DNA of 64,000 bases, taken from positions 124,001-188,000 of the forward strand of contig NZ_JAFMTB010000002.1 of assembly GCF_017916475.1 (NCBI RefSeq), read 5' to 3'. This document shows, in pieces, positions 9,041 to 17,437 of the stretch. Position numbers and translations under genes: made by a program. The notes under the pieces are model-generated. The model was not told the DNA's origin. It made no database searches and saw only the letters and a list, made by a program, of their open reading frames with translations. Each line of letters begins with the position of its first letter. Position 1 is the stretch's first letter. Source of the stretch: Patulibacter sp. SYSU D01012 (GTDB lineage Bacteria > Actinomycetota > Thermoleophilia > Solirubrobacterales > Solirubrobacteraceae).

Positions 9041-9178
9041 CCCGCGTCGCCGCGGATCGCTCAAGCGCTCCGGCTTCGGGGCCGATGACCGCGTCGTGAG
9101 GATCGCCCTCCGTCCGCCGGCCGACGCCCGCGCGCCGCACGTCGGCGCGGCGGCGGCGCGTGCGCGGGGGAGCCGGGC

Positions 9179-10636
9179 GTGACCTGGCCGCGCGTCGATC
9201 CGCTCCGTCCGTACCGCGGCGCGGCGATCGTGCCGCCGCTCGCGCCGCGGGTGCCGCGCGTCGAGCGCGTCGTGCGCGACGACGCCCCGCGCCCCTTCGA
9301 TCCGCCGCCCGCCCGGCGCTCCGGCGAACGGGTGGTCGTCGGCGGCACGCTGGCGGCGCTCGTCGCGGCCGACGCCCTGGGCGCGGCCGGCGTGCCCGTC
9401 CGCCTGCTCGCCCCGACGCACGACCTGGCCGGCGCGCTCCTGCCCGCGCGCCGGGAGGGTCGCACGCTGCTGCCGCCGCCGCGGCTGCTCCGGCTGGACG
9501 GCGCCGGCGTCGGAGTGTGGGCCGCCGGCGTGCTGGGGACCACGCCCGCCGTGCTGGACGACGCCGCGACCGTCGAGGCCGGGCGGCTCGAGCCGGACGT
9601 GCTCCTGCACCCCGGGGATCCGCGTCCGTACGCGCGGCTGCCCGAGGCGGTCCGCGACGAGCTGCGCCGCGAGGTGCATGCGGTGCGCGCCGCGTTCGGC
9701 GACGACGGGCTGCTCGACGCGGACCACGAGGACGCGCTCGCGGGGATGACCCTCGCCGAGGCGTCGGTCGGCCAGCACGGTCCGGCCTTCCACCGCCGAT
9801 GGGTCGGCCCGCGCGCGGCGAAGGCCGCGCCCGGCGGGGCGCGCAGCATCGCCGCGGCGCTGCGCCACGCCGCCTGGACGCCGCTGGTCCGCCCGGCGAC
9901 GCTCGCGGCGGCCCTCGATCCGGACGAGGCGCTCGCGGGCGTCGAGGCCCCGCCGCACACCCTGGCGCCGGAGCTCGTCGGCGTCCTGGTCGAGCGCCTC
10001 GTCGCCCGCCTGCGCTCGCGCGCGTCGGTGGTCGTCGAGGTCGTCGGCGGGCTGCGGCGCGTCGGCCCCGGAGGCGGAGGCGGCACGGCGCTGGAGTTCC
10101 TGGCGGGCCCGCCGGTGACGGCCTGGCGGCCGCTGCTGGCGATCGGGGCCGGCGAGCTCTTCCCCGCGGCGGGCGTCCCCTACGACGTCCCGCGCCTGCG
10201 GGCCGTCACCGCGTGGGTCGAGGGGGACGCCGCGGCCCTCGCCGAGGTGCCGCAGCTGACGCACGTCCTGGACCCGGCGGTGCCGGTGGTGCGCGTCGCG
10301 CCCGGCGGCGTCCCGCTGGGCCCCGGGCGCACCCTGCTGGTCGTCGAGCTGCGCGCGTTCGTCGAGGACGCGGCCATCGCGCGCACCGCGGTCGAGGGCC
10401 TGCGCGACGCCGGGCTCGCGGCCCGCGACGCGCCGCTCGCGTCCGTGCTGAACGCGGCGCGCCCGGCGCATCCGGCGCCGACGCCCGCGCTGCTCGAGGC
10501 GTACGGGCGGGCCCGCGCCGCGTACGACGCGCTCGGGCTCGACGCGACGCTCGCCGCGGGCGCTCGCGGGCCCGCCTGCGGCGCCCTGGCGGCGCAGGTG
10601 CAGCAGGGGCTGGCCGCCGCGGCGGTCGTCGCCTGA
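9179..10636 (+). CDS. Flavin amine-oxidase/protoporphyrinogen-oxidase-like protein with altered dinucleotide loop
   Basis: 485 residues from GTG 9179. Residues about 50-80 form a Rossmann-type unit (VVVGGTLAALVAADALGAAG), with GGTLAA where GxGxxG is expected and the acidic ribose-binding residue not evident. The later part alternates strands and helices as in FAD-dependent amine oxidase-type proteins (GGARSIAAAL; the VVEVVGGLRRV substrate-side strand; TLLVVELR). No close family is recognised, so a catalytic role is uncertain; it may bind FAD weakly or not at all. It is followed 47 bases later by a conserved small ORF on the same strand. Confidence 0.5.
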   Translation: MTWPRVDPLRPYRGAAIVPPLAPRVPRVERVVRDDAPRPFDPPPARRSGERVVVGGTLAALVAADALGAAGVPVRLLAPTHDLAGALLPARREGRTLLPPPRLLRLDGAGVGVWAAGVLGTTPAVLDDAATVEAGRLEPDVLLHPGDPRPYARLPEAVRDELRREVHAVRAAFGDDGLLDADHEDALAGMTLAEASVGQHGPAFHRRWVGPRAAKAAPGGARSIAAALRHAAWTPLVRPATLAAALDPDEALAGVEAPPHTLAPELVGVLVERLVARLRSRASVVVEVVGGLRRVGPGGGGGTALEFLAGPPVTAWRPLLAIGAGELFPAAGVPYDVPRLRAVTAWVEGDAAALAEVPQLTHVLDPAVPVVRVAPGGVPLGPGRTLLVVELRAFVEDAAIARTAVEGLRDAGLAARDAPLASVLNAARPAHPAPTPALLEAYGRARAAYDALGLDATLAAGARGPACGALAAQVQQGLAAAAVVA

Positions 10637-10683
10637 CGGCGCCGCGCTTGCCACCGGCGCGGGGGAGAGCGAGGATCGGCGCC

Positions 10684-10893
10684 GTGGACGACTCGCCCCT
10701 GCAGACCCTCGCGCGCTGGGAGGACGCCGGCGCGGCGTGGCGGCTCGTCGGGCGCGCCGACGGCCAGGCGGTCGTCGCGCTCTGCGCCTGCACCGGCGAG
10801 ACCGTCGACGTGCTGCGCTCCCGGGATCCCGCGCTGCTGGGGTACCTCGCGCGGCGGCGGGACTCGGCCACGCCGCCCCCCGACGCCCGCTGA
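10684..10893 (+). CDS. Conserved small protein of unknown function (69 aa)
   Basis: GTG 10684 opens a 69-residue protein with a WEDAGAAWRLVGRADGQAVVALC core and GETVDVLRSRDPALLGYL near the end. To my memory, short proteins with this pattern recur in actinobacteria as unnamed hypotheticals, which supports it being real. Two close cysteines (CACTGE) could bind metal or form a disulfide. It has no signal peptide or membrane helix. It lies 47 bases after the flavoprotein-like gene and could share its transcript. No function is known. Confidence 0.65.
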   Translation: MDDSPLQTLARWEDAGAAWRLVGRADGQAVVALCACTGETVDVLRSRDPALLGYLARRRDSATPPPDAR

Positions 10894-11087
10894 CGCCGCG
10901 GGCCGGCGCCCGGGACGCGGCGGGGACGTTCCGCGCGCGGCGGCGCGCGACGCCGTGGGGCGGACGGGCCGGCGCCCCGGACCGGAGCGGCGGGGCGGCC
11001 CCGCCGGGGCGCATCCGCGGCCGCGCCGCCGTACCGTGTCGGGCCGGGCCTCGGCCCGCCGCCTCTCCCCGTGCCCCAGGACGTGTC

Positions 11088-12266
11088 GTGCGCACCCCCG
11101 ACGTAGTGATCATCGGCGCCGGCGCCGCCGGCATGATGTGCGCCATGACGGCCGCCGCCCGCGGCCGCCGCGTGCTGCTGCTCGACCACGCGAACAAGGC
11201 GGGCAAGAAGATCCTCATGTCCGGCGGCGGGCGCTGCAACTTCACGAACATGTGGGCCGAGCCGGACAACTACCAGTCCGGCAACCCGCACTTCTGCAAG
11301 TCCGCGCTGGCCCGCTACTCGCCGTGGGACTTCGTCGGCCTGGTCGCCAAGCACGGCGTCGCGTACCACGAGAAGAAGCTGGGTCAGCTGTTCTGCGACG
11401 GCCGCTCGCACGACATCCGCGACCTGCTGCTCGACGAGTGCGCGCAGGCCGGCGTCGAGCTGCACCTGAAGACCGCCGTGCAGCGGATCGAGCGGACCGA
11501 CGACGGCTACCGGCTGCGCACGGACCTGGGCGACGTCGCCGCCGAGTCCGTCGTCATCGCCACCGGGGGCCTGTCGATCCCGACGATGGGCGCGACGGGC
11601 TTCGGCTACGAGATCGCCCGGCAGTTCGGCCACGCGGTCGTCGAGCCCCGCGCGGGCCTGGTGCCGTTCATCATCACCGACGCGCTCAAGGAGCTCTGCA
11701 CCGAGCTGTCGGGCACGTCGGTGGACGCCGAGGTCCGCTGCAACGGCCAGAGCTTCCGCGAGAACGTCCTCTTCACGCACCGCGGCCTGAGCGGCCCCGC
11801 GATCCTGCAGATCTCCTCCTTCTGGCGCCTGGGCGACGCCGTCGAGATCGACCTGCTGCCCGGCCACGACGCGCTCGCGTGGCTGGAGGAGCGTCGGGCG
11901 ACGCGCCCCGACAGCGAGCTGCGCACCGTCCTGAGCGAGGTCTTCACGAAGCGGATGGCGGGGCTGCTCACCGAGCGCTGGTTCCCGTCCAAGCCGATGA
12001 AGCAGCACACGCCCGCCGAGCTGCGGCGGATCGCCGAGCGGCTCGGCGGGTGGCAGGTCGTGCCGGCCGGGACGGAGGGCTACCGCACCGCCGAGGTGAC
12101 CCTCGGCGGCGTCGACACCCGCGACGTCTCGTCCCAGACGATGGAGTCGCGCAAGAGCCCGGGGCTGTACTTCATCGGCGAGGTCCTGGACGTCACCGGC
12201 CACCTCGGCGGCTTCAACTTCCAGTGGGCGTGGGCGTCCGGGTACGCCGCCGCGCAGGTCGTCTGA
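11088..12266 (+). CDS. HI0933-family flavoprotein (YhiN-like NAD(P)/FAD oxidoreductase)
   Basis: 392 residues from GTG 11088. It opens with a perfect FAD-binding motif (VVIIGAGAAGMMCAM) and then the family signature GKKILMSGGGRCNFTN. VVIATGGLSIPTMGATGFGYEIARQFGH is the second nucleotide-proximal motif, and GEVLDVTGHLGGFNFQWAWASG the closing one. These proteins bind FAD; their substrates are mostly unknown (one relative, BaiN, reduces bile-acid intermediates). The family call is secure; the reaction is not. Confidence 0.88.
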   Translation: MRTPDVVIIGAGAAGMMCAMTAAARGRRVLLLDHANKAGKKILMSGGGRCNFTNMWAEPDNYQSGNPHFCKSALARYSPWDFVGLVAKHGVAYHEKKLGQLFCDGRSHDIRDLLLDECAQAGVELHLKTAVQRIERTDDGYRLRTDLGDVAAESVVIATGGLSIPTMGATGFGYEIARQFGHAVVEPRAGLVPFIITDALKELCTELSGTSVDAEVRCNGQSFRENVLFTHRGLSGPAILQISSFWRLGDAVEIDLLPGHDALAWLEERRATRPDSELRTVLSEVFTKRMAGLLTERWFPSKPMKQHTPAELRRIAERLGGWQVVPAGTEGYRTAEVTLGGVDTRDVSSQTMESRKSPGLYFIGEVLDVTGHLGGFNFQWAWASGYAAAQVV

Positions 12267-12385
12267 CGGCCCCGCGCACCCCGGGCCCCGCACGGCACGG
12301 GCGGACGCCGTCGCGTTGACGGCGTTGACGGACGCCCCCGCGTCCGTGAGTCTGCGCCGTACATCCTCACGACCCCGGGAGTCCC

Positions 12386-13837
12386 ATGTCGTTCCGTCCA
12401 CGTCGCGGCGCCGCGCTGGCGCTCGCGGCCCTCGTGGCCCTCTCCGCCGCCCCGCCGGCGGACGCCGCCCCCAAGAAGGTCCCCGCCGCGCGCAAGGCGG
12501 ACGACGCCGCCCGCGTCGGCGGCCTGAAGGCGTCACGCACCCCGAAGGCGGGACAGCTCGTCCCGCTCGGCCGCGACAAGCGCTTCCCCGCGTCGGTGCT
12601 GCCGCCCGGGACGACGGGCGCGCCCGGGCCCGCCGGTCCTGCCGGCCCCGCCGGCCCCCAGGGTCCGCAGGGCCCCCGGGGCGAGACGGGCACCGTCGAC
12701 ACGTCGCGGTTCTACCCGAAGGACGAGAGCGACGCGCGCTTCTCGCGCCTGTCGCCGACGGAGCCGCAGGCGCCGCCGGCGACGGATCCGGCCGCGGCGT
12801 CGCTGTGGCTGCGGTCGACGGTCGTCGACAGCGGGGCGACGGGCACGGCCGACTTCAAGGTCCTCGCCGACGGGGGGCTGCTGGCCGGCGGCGGGCTCGG
12901 GTTCGGGCGCATCCCCGCGTCGGGCTGCGGCGAGCGGACCATGTGGTACCCGTACAAGGGGGCGTTCCGCAGCGGCTCGGCCGGCTCGTGTCCCTCCACC
13001 GCCTGGGACGACGCCAACGTCGGCTTCTACTCGTGGGCCGGCGGATCGGGCGCCCTGGCCAGCGGCATCTATGCGCTGGCGTACGGCGACCGCTCCTCCG
13101 CGACCGGGAACGCCGCGGTCGCCATGGGCAGCACGACCGCGAGCAGCGGCACCGGCGCGACGTCGTTCGGACTCGCCAGCCGCGCCGCCGGGCAAGGCGC
13201 CGTGGCGATCGGCTCGCGCACCGCCGCGATGGGCCAGGGCTCCGTGGCGCTCGGCAGTCGAGCGGTCGCCGGGGCGGGGTGCCCGGCCGCCGGGACGTGC
13301 TCGATCCCGGACCTCGACCCGCAGCAGGGCTTCGACGGCGCGTTCGTCTTCGGCGACGCCTCGACCACGAACACCGTCGCGGCGACGGCGGACAACCAGT
13401 TCACGGCGCGCGCCGCCGGCGGCTTCCGGCTGCTCACCAACGCCGCGGGGACGACCGGCTGCTTCATCGCGGCCGGCGGGGCGTCCATGTCCTGCACGAG
13501 CGACCGGCACACGAAGAGGGACGTCGCTCCGGCACGGGGCGTCCTGCGGCGCCTGGCGCGGATGCCCGTCAGCACCTGGAGCTACCGGGGCGAACGGCGC
13601 GGCGTCCGTCACCTGGGCCCGATGGCACAGGACTTCCGCAAGGCGTTCGGGCTCGGCAGCGACGACCGCACGATCGGCCTGCTCGACGAGGCCGGCGTCT
13701 CGCTCGCCGCGGTGAAGGAGCTGCACGCCCAGACCGTGCGGCAGCAGCGGCGGCTGGACGCGCAGGCGCGGCGGCTGGGCACGCAGGCGCGGCAGATCGC
13801 GGCGCTCGAGCGGCGGCTGGACGCGCTGGAGCGCTGA
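12386..13837 (+). CDS. Secreted collagen-like / YadA-head / peptidase-S74 surface protein
   Basis: 483 residues. A signal peptide (about 1-27, ending APPADAA) is followed by nine Gly-X-Y triplets (about 78-103). A middle region follows, then YadA-head-type repeats (SATGNAAVAMGS, AAGQGAVAIGS, AMGQGSVALGS) at about 235-295. From residue 370 there is an S74 intramolecular chaperone domain (CTSDRHTKRDV, GPMAQDF, IGLLDEAGVSLAAVKEL) ending in a coiled coil. In phage tail fibres such domains fold a trimer and then cut themselves off; the Ser of TSDR and Lys of TKRD fit that. Likely a trimeric fibre outside the cell. No membrane anchor or sortase motif is seen. Confidence 0.8.
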   Translation: MSFRPRRGAALALAALVALSAAPPADAAPKKVPAARKADDAARVGGLKASRTPKAGQLVPLGRDKRFPASVLPPGTTGAPGPAGPAGPAGPQGPQGPRGETGTVDTSRFYPKDESDARFSRLSPTEPQAPPATDPAAASLWLRSTVVDSGATGTADFKVLADGGLLAGGGLGFGRIPASGCGERTMWYPYKGAFRSGSAGSCPSTAWDDANVGFYSWAGGSGALASGIYALAYGDRSSATGNAAVAMGSTTASSGTGATSFGLASRAAGQGAVAIGSRTAAMGQGSVALGSRAVAGAGCPAAGTCSIPDLDPQQGFDGAFVFGDASTTNTVAATADNQFTARAAGGFRLLTNAAGTTGCFIAAGGASMSCTSDRHTKRDVAPARGVLRRLARMPVSTWSYRGERRGVRHLGPMAQDFRKAFGLGSDDRTIGLLDEAGVSLAAVKELHAQTVRQQRRLDAQARRLGTQARQIAALERRLDALER

Positions 13838-13851
13838 CCGCCCGCGGCGGC

Positions 13852-14778
13852 CTACCGGAACGCGTCCCGGTGGGCCGCCACGAACGCGTCCAGGTCCCGC
13901 GGCGCCCGGCCCAGCAGCGCCTCCAGGTCGCCCGAGACCTCGCGGACGCCGTCGCGACCCTCCCGGACGACGGTCGCGAACTGGGCGACGAGGCCGCGCG
14001 CCATCCACGGCGACGCCCCCGACGCGCGGATCGCCAGGTAGGCCAGCGGCGGCGGGACCGGCACGTAGCGGACGCGGCGCCCGAGCTGCCGGCGGAGCCG
14101 CGCGGCGACGTCGGGGAACGACAGCGGGGGCGTGCCGGTCAGCAGCCAGCTGCGTCCGTCGTCGCCGGCGCCGCCCCGCCGGGCCGGGTCCGTGAGCACC
14201 GTGCACGCGGCCGCAGCCACGTCGTCCGGGTCCACCCACGGGGTCGCCCCGGGGCCGCTCAGGCCCGGCAGCACGCCGCGCCGGATCGCCGGGGCGGCTT
14301 GCAGCAGGTTGGTCAGGAACGCCGCCGGGCGCAGCACGGTCCACGCCACGCCGCTGCCCCCCAGGTACCGGTCGCTCCACGCGTGCTCGCGCGCCCACGG
14401 GATGGGGGAGTCCGGGCTGCGGTCGGACGCCGACACCTTGACCACGTGCGTCACCCCGGCCTCGCGGGCGGCGTCGATGGCCCCGCACGTCTGGACGGAC
14501 ATCCCCTCGACGGCGGGCGGCACGAGGAAGAGCTGGTCGCAGCCGACGCTCGCCGCCCGGACGGTGGCGGGCGACGACAGGTCGCCGAACGTCGCCTCGA
14601 CGCCCCGCTCCGCGAAGGCCCGGATCTGCTCGTACCGGCGGCACATCACCCGGAACGGCTGTCCCGCCCGCTGCAGCTCCTCGACGAGCGCCCCGCCGAT
14701 GCCGCCGGTAGCGCCGGTGACCAGGATCGTCCCCGGCGGGGTCGCGTCCGGATCGGGGTCGTGTCGTCGGGGGGCCAT
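13852..14778 (-). CDS. NmrA-like NAD(P)-binding protein (atypical SDR)
   Basis: 308 residues. The start is fixed by an ATG with GAGAGGAGC in front; the longer frame upstream is a shadow. The N-terminus has the atypical-SDR nucleotide loop TGATGGIGGALVEEL (GxxGxxG), then GVEATFGDLSSP and VVKVSASD, as in NmrA/HSCARG-type redox sensors and isoflavone-reductase relatives. The catalytic Tyr-x3-Lys of classical SDRs is absent. A role as NAD(P)H-dependent reductase or redox sensor is possible. It ends 14 bases from the convergent surface-protein gene. Confidence 0.78.
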   Translation of the reverse strand: MAPRRHDPDPDATPPGTILVTGATGGIGGALVEELQRAGQPFRVMCRRYEQIRAFAERGVEATFGDLSSPATVRAASVGCDQLFLVPPAVEGMSVQTCGAIDAAREAGVTHVVKVSASDRSPDSPIPWAREHAWSDRYLGGSGVAWTVLRPAAFLTNLLQAAPAIRRGVLPGLSGPGATPWVDPDDVAAAACTVLTDPARRGGAGDDGRSWLLTGTPPLSFPDVAARLRRQLGRRVRYVPVPPPLAYLAIRASGASPWMARGLVAQFATVVREGRDGVREVSGDLEALLGRAPRDLDAFVAAHRDAFR

Positions 14779-14902
14779 GCTGCTCCTCTCTCGGCGGGGT
14801 GCGGCGTCCGTCGTCCGGAAGCTTCGCACCCCGGGCGGCCGGCCCCGTCGTCGTCCGTGGCCGCCCGGCACCGTCCGGCGCGGCGGGGCGTACGGTGGAG
14901 GG

Positions 14903-15259
14903 GTGGCCGCCGTCTCCGTCGATTCGCTGCTCGAGCGCGACGGGCCGGCCTGCGCGTGGTGCGGGCGCGCGCCGTGGCGGCGCGACCTGACGCTCGAGCA
15001 CCTGGTGCCGCGTGCCCGCGGCGGGCACCTGGTGGCGGAGAACGTCGTCCTGGCCTGCCGGGGGTGCAACCGGCGGCGTGGCGCCCGGCCCGTCGACGCG
15101 TACGTCCGCGAGCTGCTGCGCGACGGCGTGGCCGTCGACGTCGACGGGCTGCGGACGGCGCTGCGACGCCTGCTCGCCTCCGACCGTCGCGTGCACCGGG
15201 ACGCGGGCCGCCGGCTCCTCGAGCGCCTCGCGTCCGTCGACGCCCCGGTCCGGCCGTGA
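14903..15259 (+). CDS. HNH endonuclease domain protein (118 aa)
   Basis: Starts at GTG 14903. It has a compact HNH nuclease fold: CAWCG (first zinc pair), LEHLVPRARGG (the His-containing catalytic strand), ENVVLACRGCNRRRG (the Asn and second zinc pair), then helical C-terminal residues. Such small HNH proteins cut DNA nonspecifically or serve repair or mobile elements. It lies 13 bases ahead of the radical SAM gene, which suggests co-transcription and perhaps a DNA-repair link, but that is inference. No integrase or intron context is visible. Confidence 0.8.
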   Translation: MAAVSVDSLLERDGPACAWCGRAPWRRDLTLEHLVPRARGGHLVAENVVLACRGCNRRRGARPVDAYVRELLRDGVAVDVDGLRTALRRLLASDRRVHRDAGRRLLERLASVDAPVRP

Positions 15260-15272
15260 CGGACGGCGCCTC

Positions 15273-16379
15273 GTGAGCAGCACGCTGCCGTTCGACGGCC
15301 CGCCCCGCGGTCCCGGGACGGCGCGCGGACGTCTCGCCCTCGAGCGGATCTACGTCGAGCCCGCCGCGGCCGCCCTGCCGCGCGGCCAGCAGGTCCTCGA
15401 CCGGTTCCCGGACGCCGAGCGGATCGAGGTGCCCTCGCACTGGAACATCCCGGGCCTGCACGGCAACCCGGGCAACGTCGCGGACTGGAACCGCATCAAG
15501 CGCACCAGCTTGGTCCTCGGCACCCTGAAGACGCCGCGGGTGCGGCCCAACGGGCGGTCGGCCGACTTCATCGCGCCGTCGACGGCGAACGGCTGCGCCA
15601 TGAGCTGCGCCTACTGCTACGTCCCCCGACGCAAGGGCTACGCCAACCCGATCACCGTCTTCGCGAACATCGACGCGATCGCGACGACGACGATGAACCA
15701 CCTGCGGCGCACGGGCCCGAAGGCCGAGGCGAACCAGTGCGACCCGGTCGACTGGGTCTACGACATCGGCGAGAACTCGGACTGCTCCGTCGACGCCGAC
15801 GTGAGCGACAACGTCGAGGACCTCGTGCGCCTGTTCGCCGCCACGCCGGGCGCGAAGGCGAGCTTCGCCACGAAGGCCGTCAACCGGCGGATGCTCGACT
15901 GGGACCCGCGCGGTGGCACCCGGGTGCGCTTCTCGCTCATGCCCGCCGAGCTCTCCCGCGTGCTCGACGTCCGCACCGACCCGGTCCCCGCGCGCATCGC
16001 CGCGATCGACGCGTTCGTCGAGGCCGGGTACGAGGTGCACGTCAACCTGTCGCCCGTCGTCGTGCGCCCGGGCTGGCTCGAGCCGTGGGACGAGCTGCTG
16101 ACCCAGCTCGACGACGGGATCGGCGCCGCGGCCAAGCGCCAGCTGCAGGCCGAGATCATCATGCTCACCCACAACGAGGCGCTGCACCGGGTCAACCTGG
16201 GCTGGCACCCGCGGGCGGAGGAGCTGCTCTGGACGCCGGAGACGCAGGAGCCCAAGCGCTCGCAGAACGGCCAGGACAACGTCCGCTACCGCCACCGCTG
16301 GAAGGCGACGTGGCTCGGCCAGCTGCAGGAGCTGATCGCGCGCCGGACCCCGTACCTGCGGGTGCGGTACGCGTTCTAG
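15273..16379 (+). CDS. Spore photoproduct lyase family radical SAM protein
   Basis: 368 residues from GTG 15273. It carries the radical SAM iron-sulfur motif C-x3-C-x2-C as CAMSCAYCYVPRRKGYANP, plus IGENSDCSVDADVS and FATKAVNRRMLDWDP. These are features of the SPL-family group (TIGR03886-like) found also in bacteria that do not form endospores. Classical SplB repairs the thymine spore photoproduct; this branch has no proven substrate. No sporulation gene is near. The companion HNH gene 13 bases upstream supports a DNA-related role. Family assignment is firm, activity inferred. Confidence 0.88.
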   Translation: MSSTLPFDGPPRGPGTARGRLALERIYVEPAAAALPRGQQVLDRFPDAERIEVPSHWNIPGLHGNPGNVADWNRIKRTSLVLGTLKTPRVRPNGRSADFIAPSTANGCAMSCAYCYVPRRKGYANPITVFANIDAIATTTMNHLRRTGPKAEANQCDPVDWVYDIGENSDCSVDADVSDNVEDLVRLFAATPGAKASFATKAVNRRMLDWDPRGGTRVRFSLMPAELSRVLDVRTDPVPARIAAIDAFVEAGYEVHVNLSPVVVRPGWLEPWDELLTQLDDGIGAAAKRQLQAEIIMLTHNEALHRVNLGWHPRAEELLWTPETQEPKRSQNGQDNVRYRHRWKATWLGQLQELIARRTPYLRVRYAF

Positions 16380-16401
16380 GCTGCGGGGCGTCGGGCCGGA
16401 G

Positions 16402-17151
16402 CTAGACCTGCGCCTGCCCGCCGTCGGCGAACAGCTCGATGCCGTTGACGAAGCTCGCGTCCGGGGAGGCCAGGAAGAGCGCGGCGCCGGCGATCTCGGA
16501 CGGATCGGCGACGCGGCCCAGCGGCACCTCGGCGACGAGCGCGTCGTGCAGGCCCTGGTACTGGCCCTCGGGCACCAGCCCCACCACGCCGGGCGTGTGC
16601 GTCGGCCCCGGGGCCAGCGCGTTGACGCGGATGGCGCGGTCCTTCAGGTCGAGCGCCCAGGAGCGGGCGAAGTTGCGGATCGCGGCCTTCGACGCCGCGT
16701 AGACGCTGAACGCCGCGCCGCCGAGCGCGGAGGTCGTCGAGCTCAGCAGCACGACCGAGGCGCCGTCCACGAGCAGCGGCAGCGCGCCCTGCACCGTCAG
16801 CAGCGTGCCGAGGACGTTGGAGTCGAACGTCTCGCGGTACTGCTGCTCGGTGATCTGCCCGAGCGGCGCGAACGAGCCCCCGCCGGCGTTGGCCACCAGC
16901 ACGTCGATGCGGCCGGCCGCGTCGCGCACCTGCGCGTAGAGCGCCTCGATGTCGGCGGCGCTCGCCGAGTCGGCGCGCACGCCGGTCACGTCGCCGTCGA
17001 TCTGCGCGACCGCGGCGTCGAGGACCTCCTGCCGGCGGCCCGTGACGAACACGCGCGCCCCCTCGGCGGCGTAGCGCTGCGCGATCGCCAGCCCGATGCC
17101 GCTCGAGCCACCCGTGACCACGGCGACCTTCCCTGCCAGAACCTGCGTCAT
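16402..17151 (-). CDS. Classical SDR oxidoreductase, copy 1
   Basis: 249 residues. The NAD(P) loop TGGSSGIG (13-20), NAG at 88-90, Ser137/138 and the Y151-x3-K155 pair of classical SDRs are all present. The ATG at 17151 has GAGGAGG in front; a longer start at 17208 would overlap the operator and is rejected. It is about 87% identical by eye to the SDR at 33340-34089, with the same length. Both promoters carry the same two-copy operator, so one TetR protein probably controls both. The arginine at position 39 (TGRR) suggests NADP(H). The substrate is unknown. Confidence 0.88.
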   Translation of the reverse strand: MTQVLAGKVAVVTGGSSGIGLAIAQRYAAEGARVFVTGRRQEVLDAAVAQIDGDVTGVRADSASAADIEALYAQVRDAAGRIDVLVANAGGGSFAPLGQITEQQYRETFDSNVLGTLLTVQGALPLLVDGASVVLLSSTTSALGGAAFSVYAASKAAIRNFARSWALDLKDRAIRVNALAPGPTHTPGVVGLVPEGQYQGLHDALVAEVPLGRVADPSEIAGAALFLASPDASFVNGIELFADGGQAQV

Positions 17152-17172
17152 GAGACCTCCTCGACTGCTGTT

Positions 17173-17194
17173 GCGGAACGTCCGGTCCAGAACC
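17173..17194 (-). promoter_or_regulatory. Predicted TetR operator, proximal copy at SDR 1
   Basis: Read toward the gene it is GGTTCTGGACCG followed by GACGTTCCGC. The core GGACCGnnCGTTCC is an imperfect palindrome. The same sequence occurs at 17210, 33261 and 33299. It lies 21 bases before the SDR start. Confidence 0.7.
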
Positions 17195-17209
17195 GGCTGG
17201 GAGAGCATA

Positions 17210-17231
17210 GCGGAACGATCGGTCCAAAACG
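17210..17231 (-). promoter_or_regulatory. Predicted TetR operator, distal copy at SDR 1, with -10-like TATGCT
   Basis: Reads CGTTTTGGACCG then ATCGTTCCGC toward the gene and is directly followed by TATGCTC. The same order (operator, TATGCTC, operator, start codon) is found at SDR 2. Centre-to-centre spacing of the two copies is 37 bases here and 38 there. Confidence 0.7.
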
Positions 17232-17437
17232 CGAGGGCTCTCTCGGGTGCGGGGGCAGGCGGCTCGGGCGCCGGTAGCCGCTCGGCGCCTCACGGGCGAG
17301 CACGGCGCGGAACGACGTCGCCGCTAGCCACCTCTGAGGTGGTCGACTGCGACGCCGATCGGCGTCGCCGGCCGCACGCCCGACCGGAGGGCGCTCACCG
17401 TCGGTCCGCCCGGCGCCCGGGAGACGAGGTCCGCCCG

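Noticed and set aside
15273-16379. Evidence that the organism forms endospores
   Set aside because: The SPL-family branch seen here occurs in many non-sporing bacteria, and no other sporulation gene is in the window.
17173-17231. Repeats at SDR promoters as a CRISPR or mobile-element repeat
   Set aside because: Only two copies per promoter, imperfect palindromes, placed around a -10-like element. They fit operators, and no cas or transposase gene is present.
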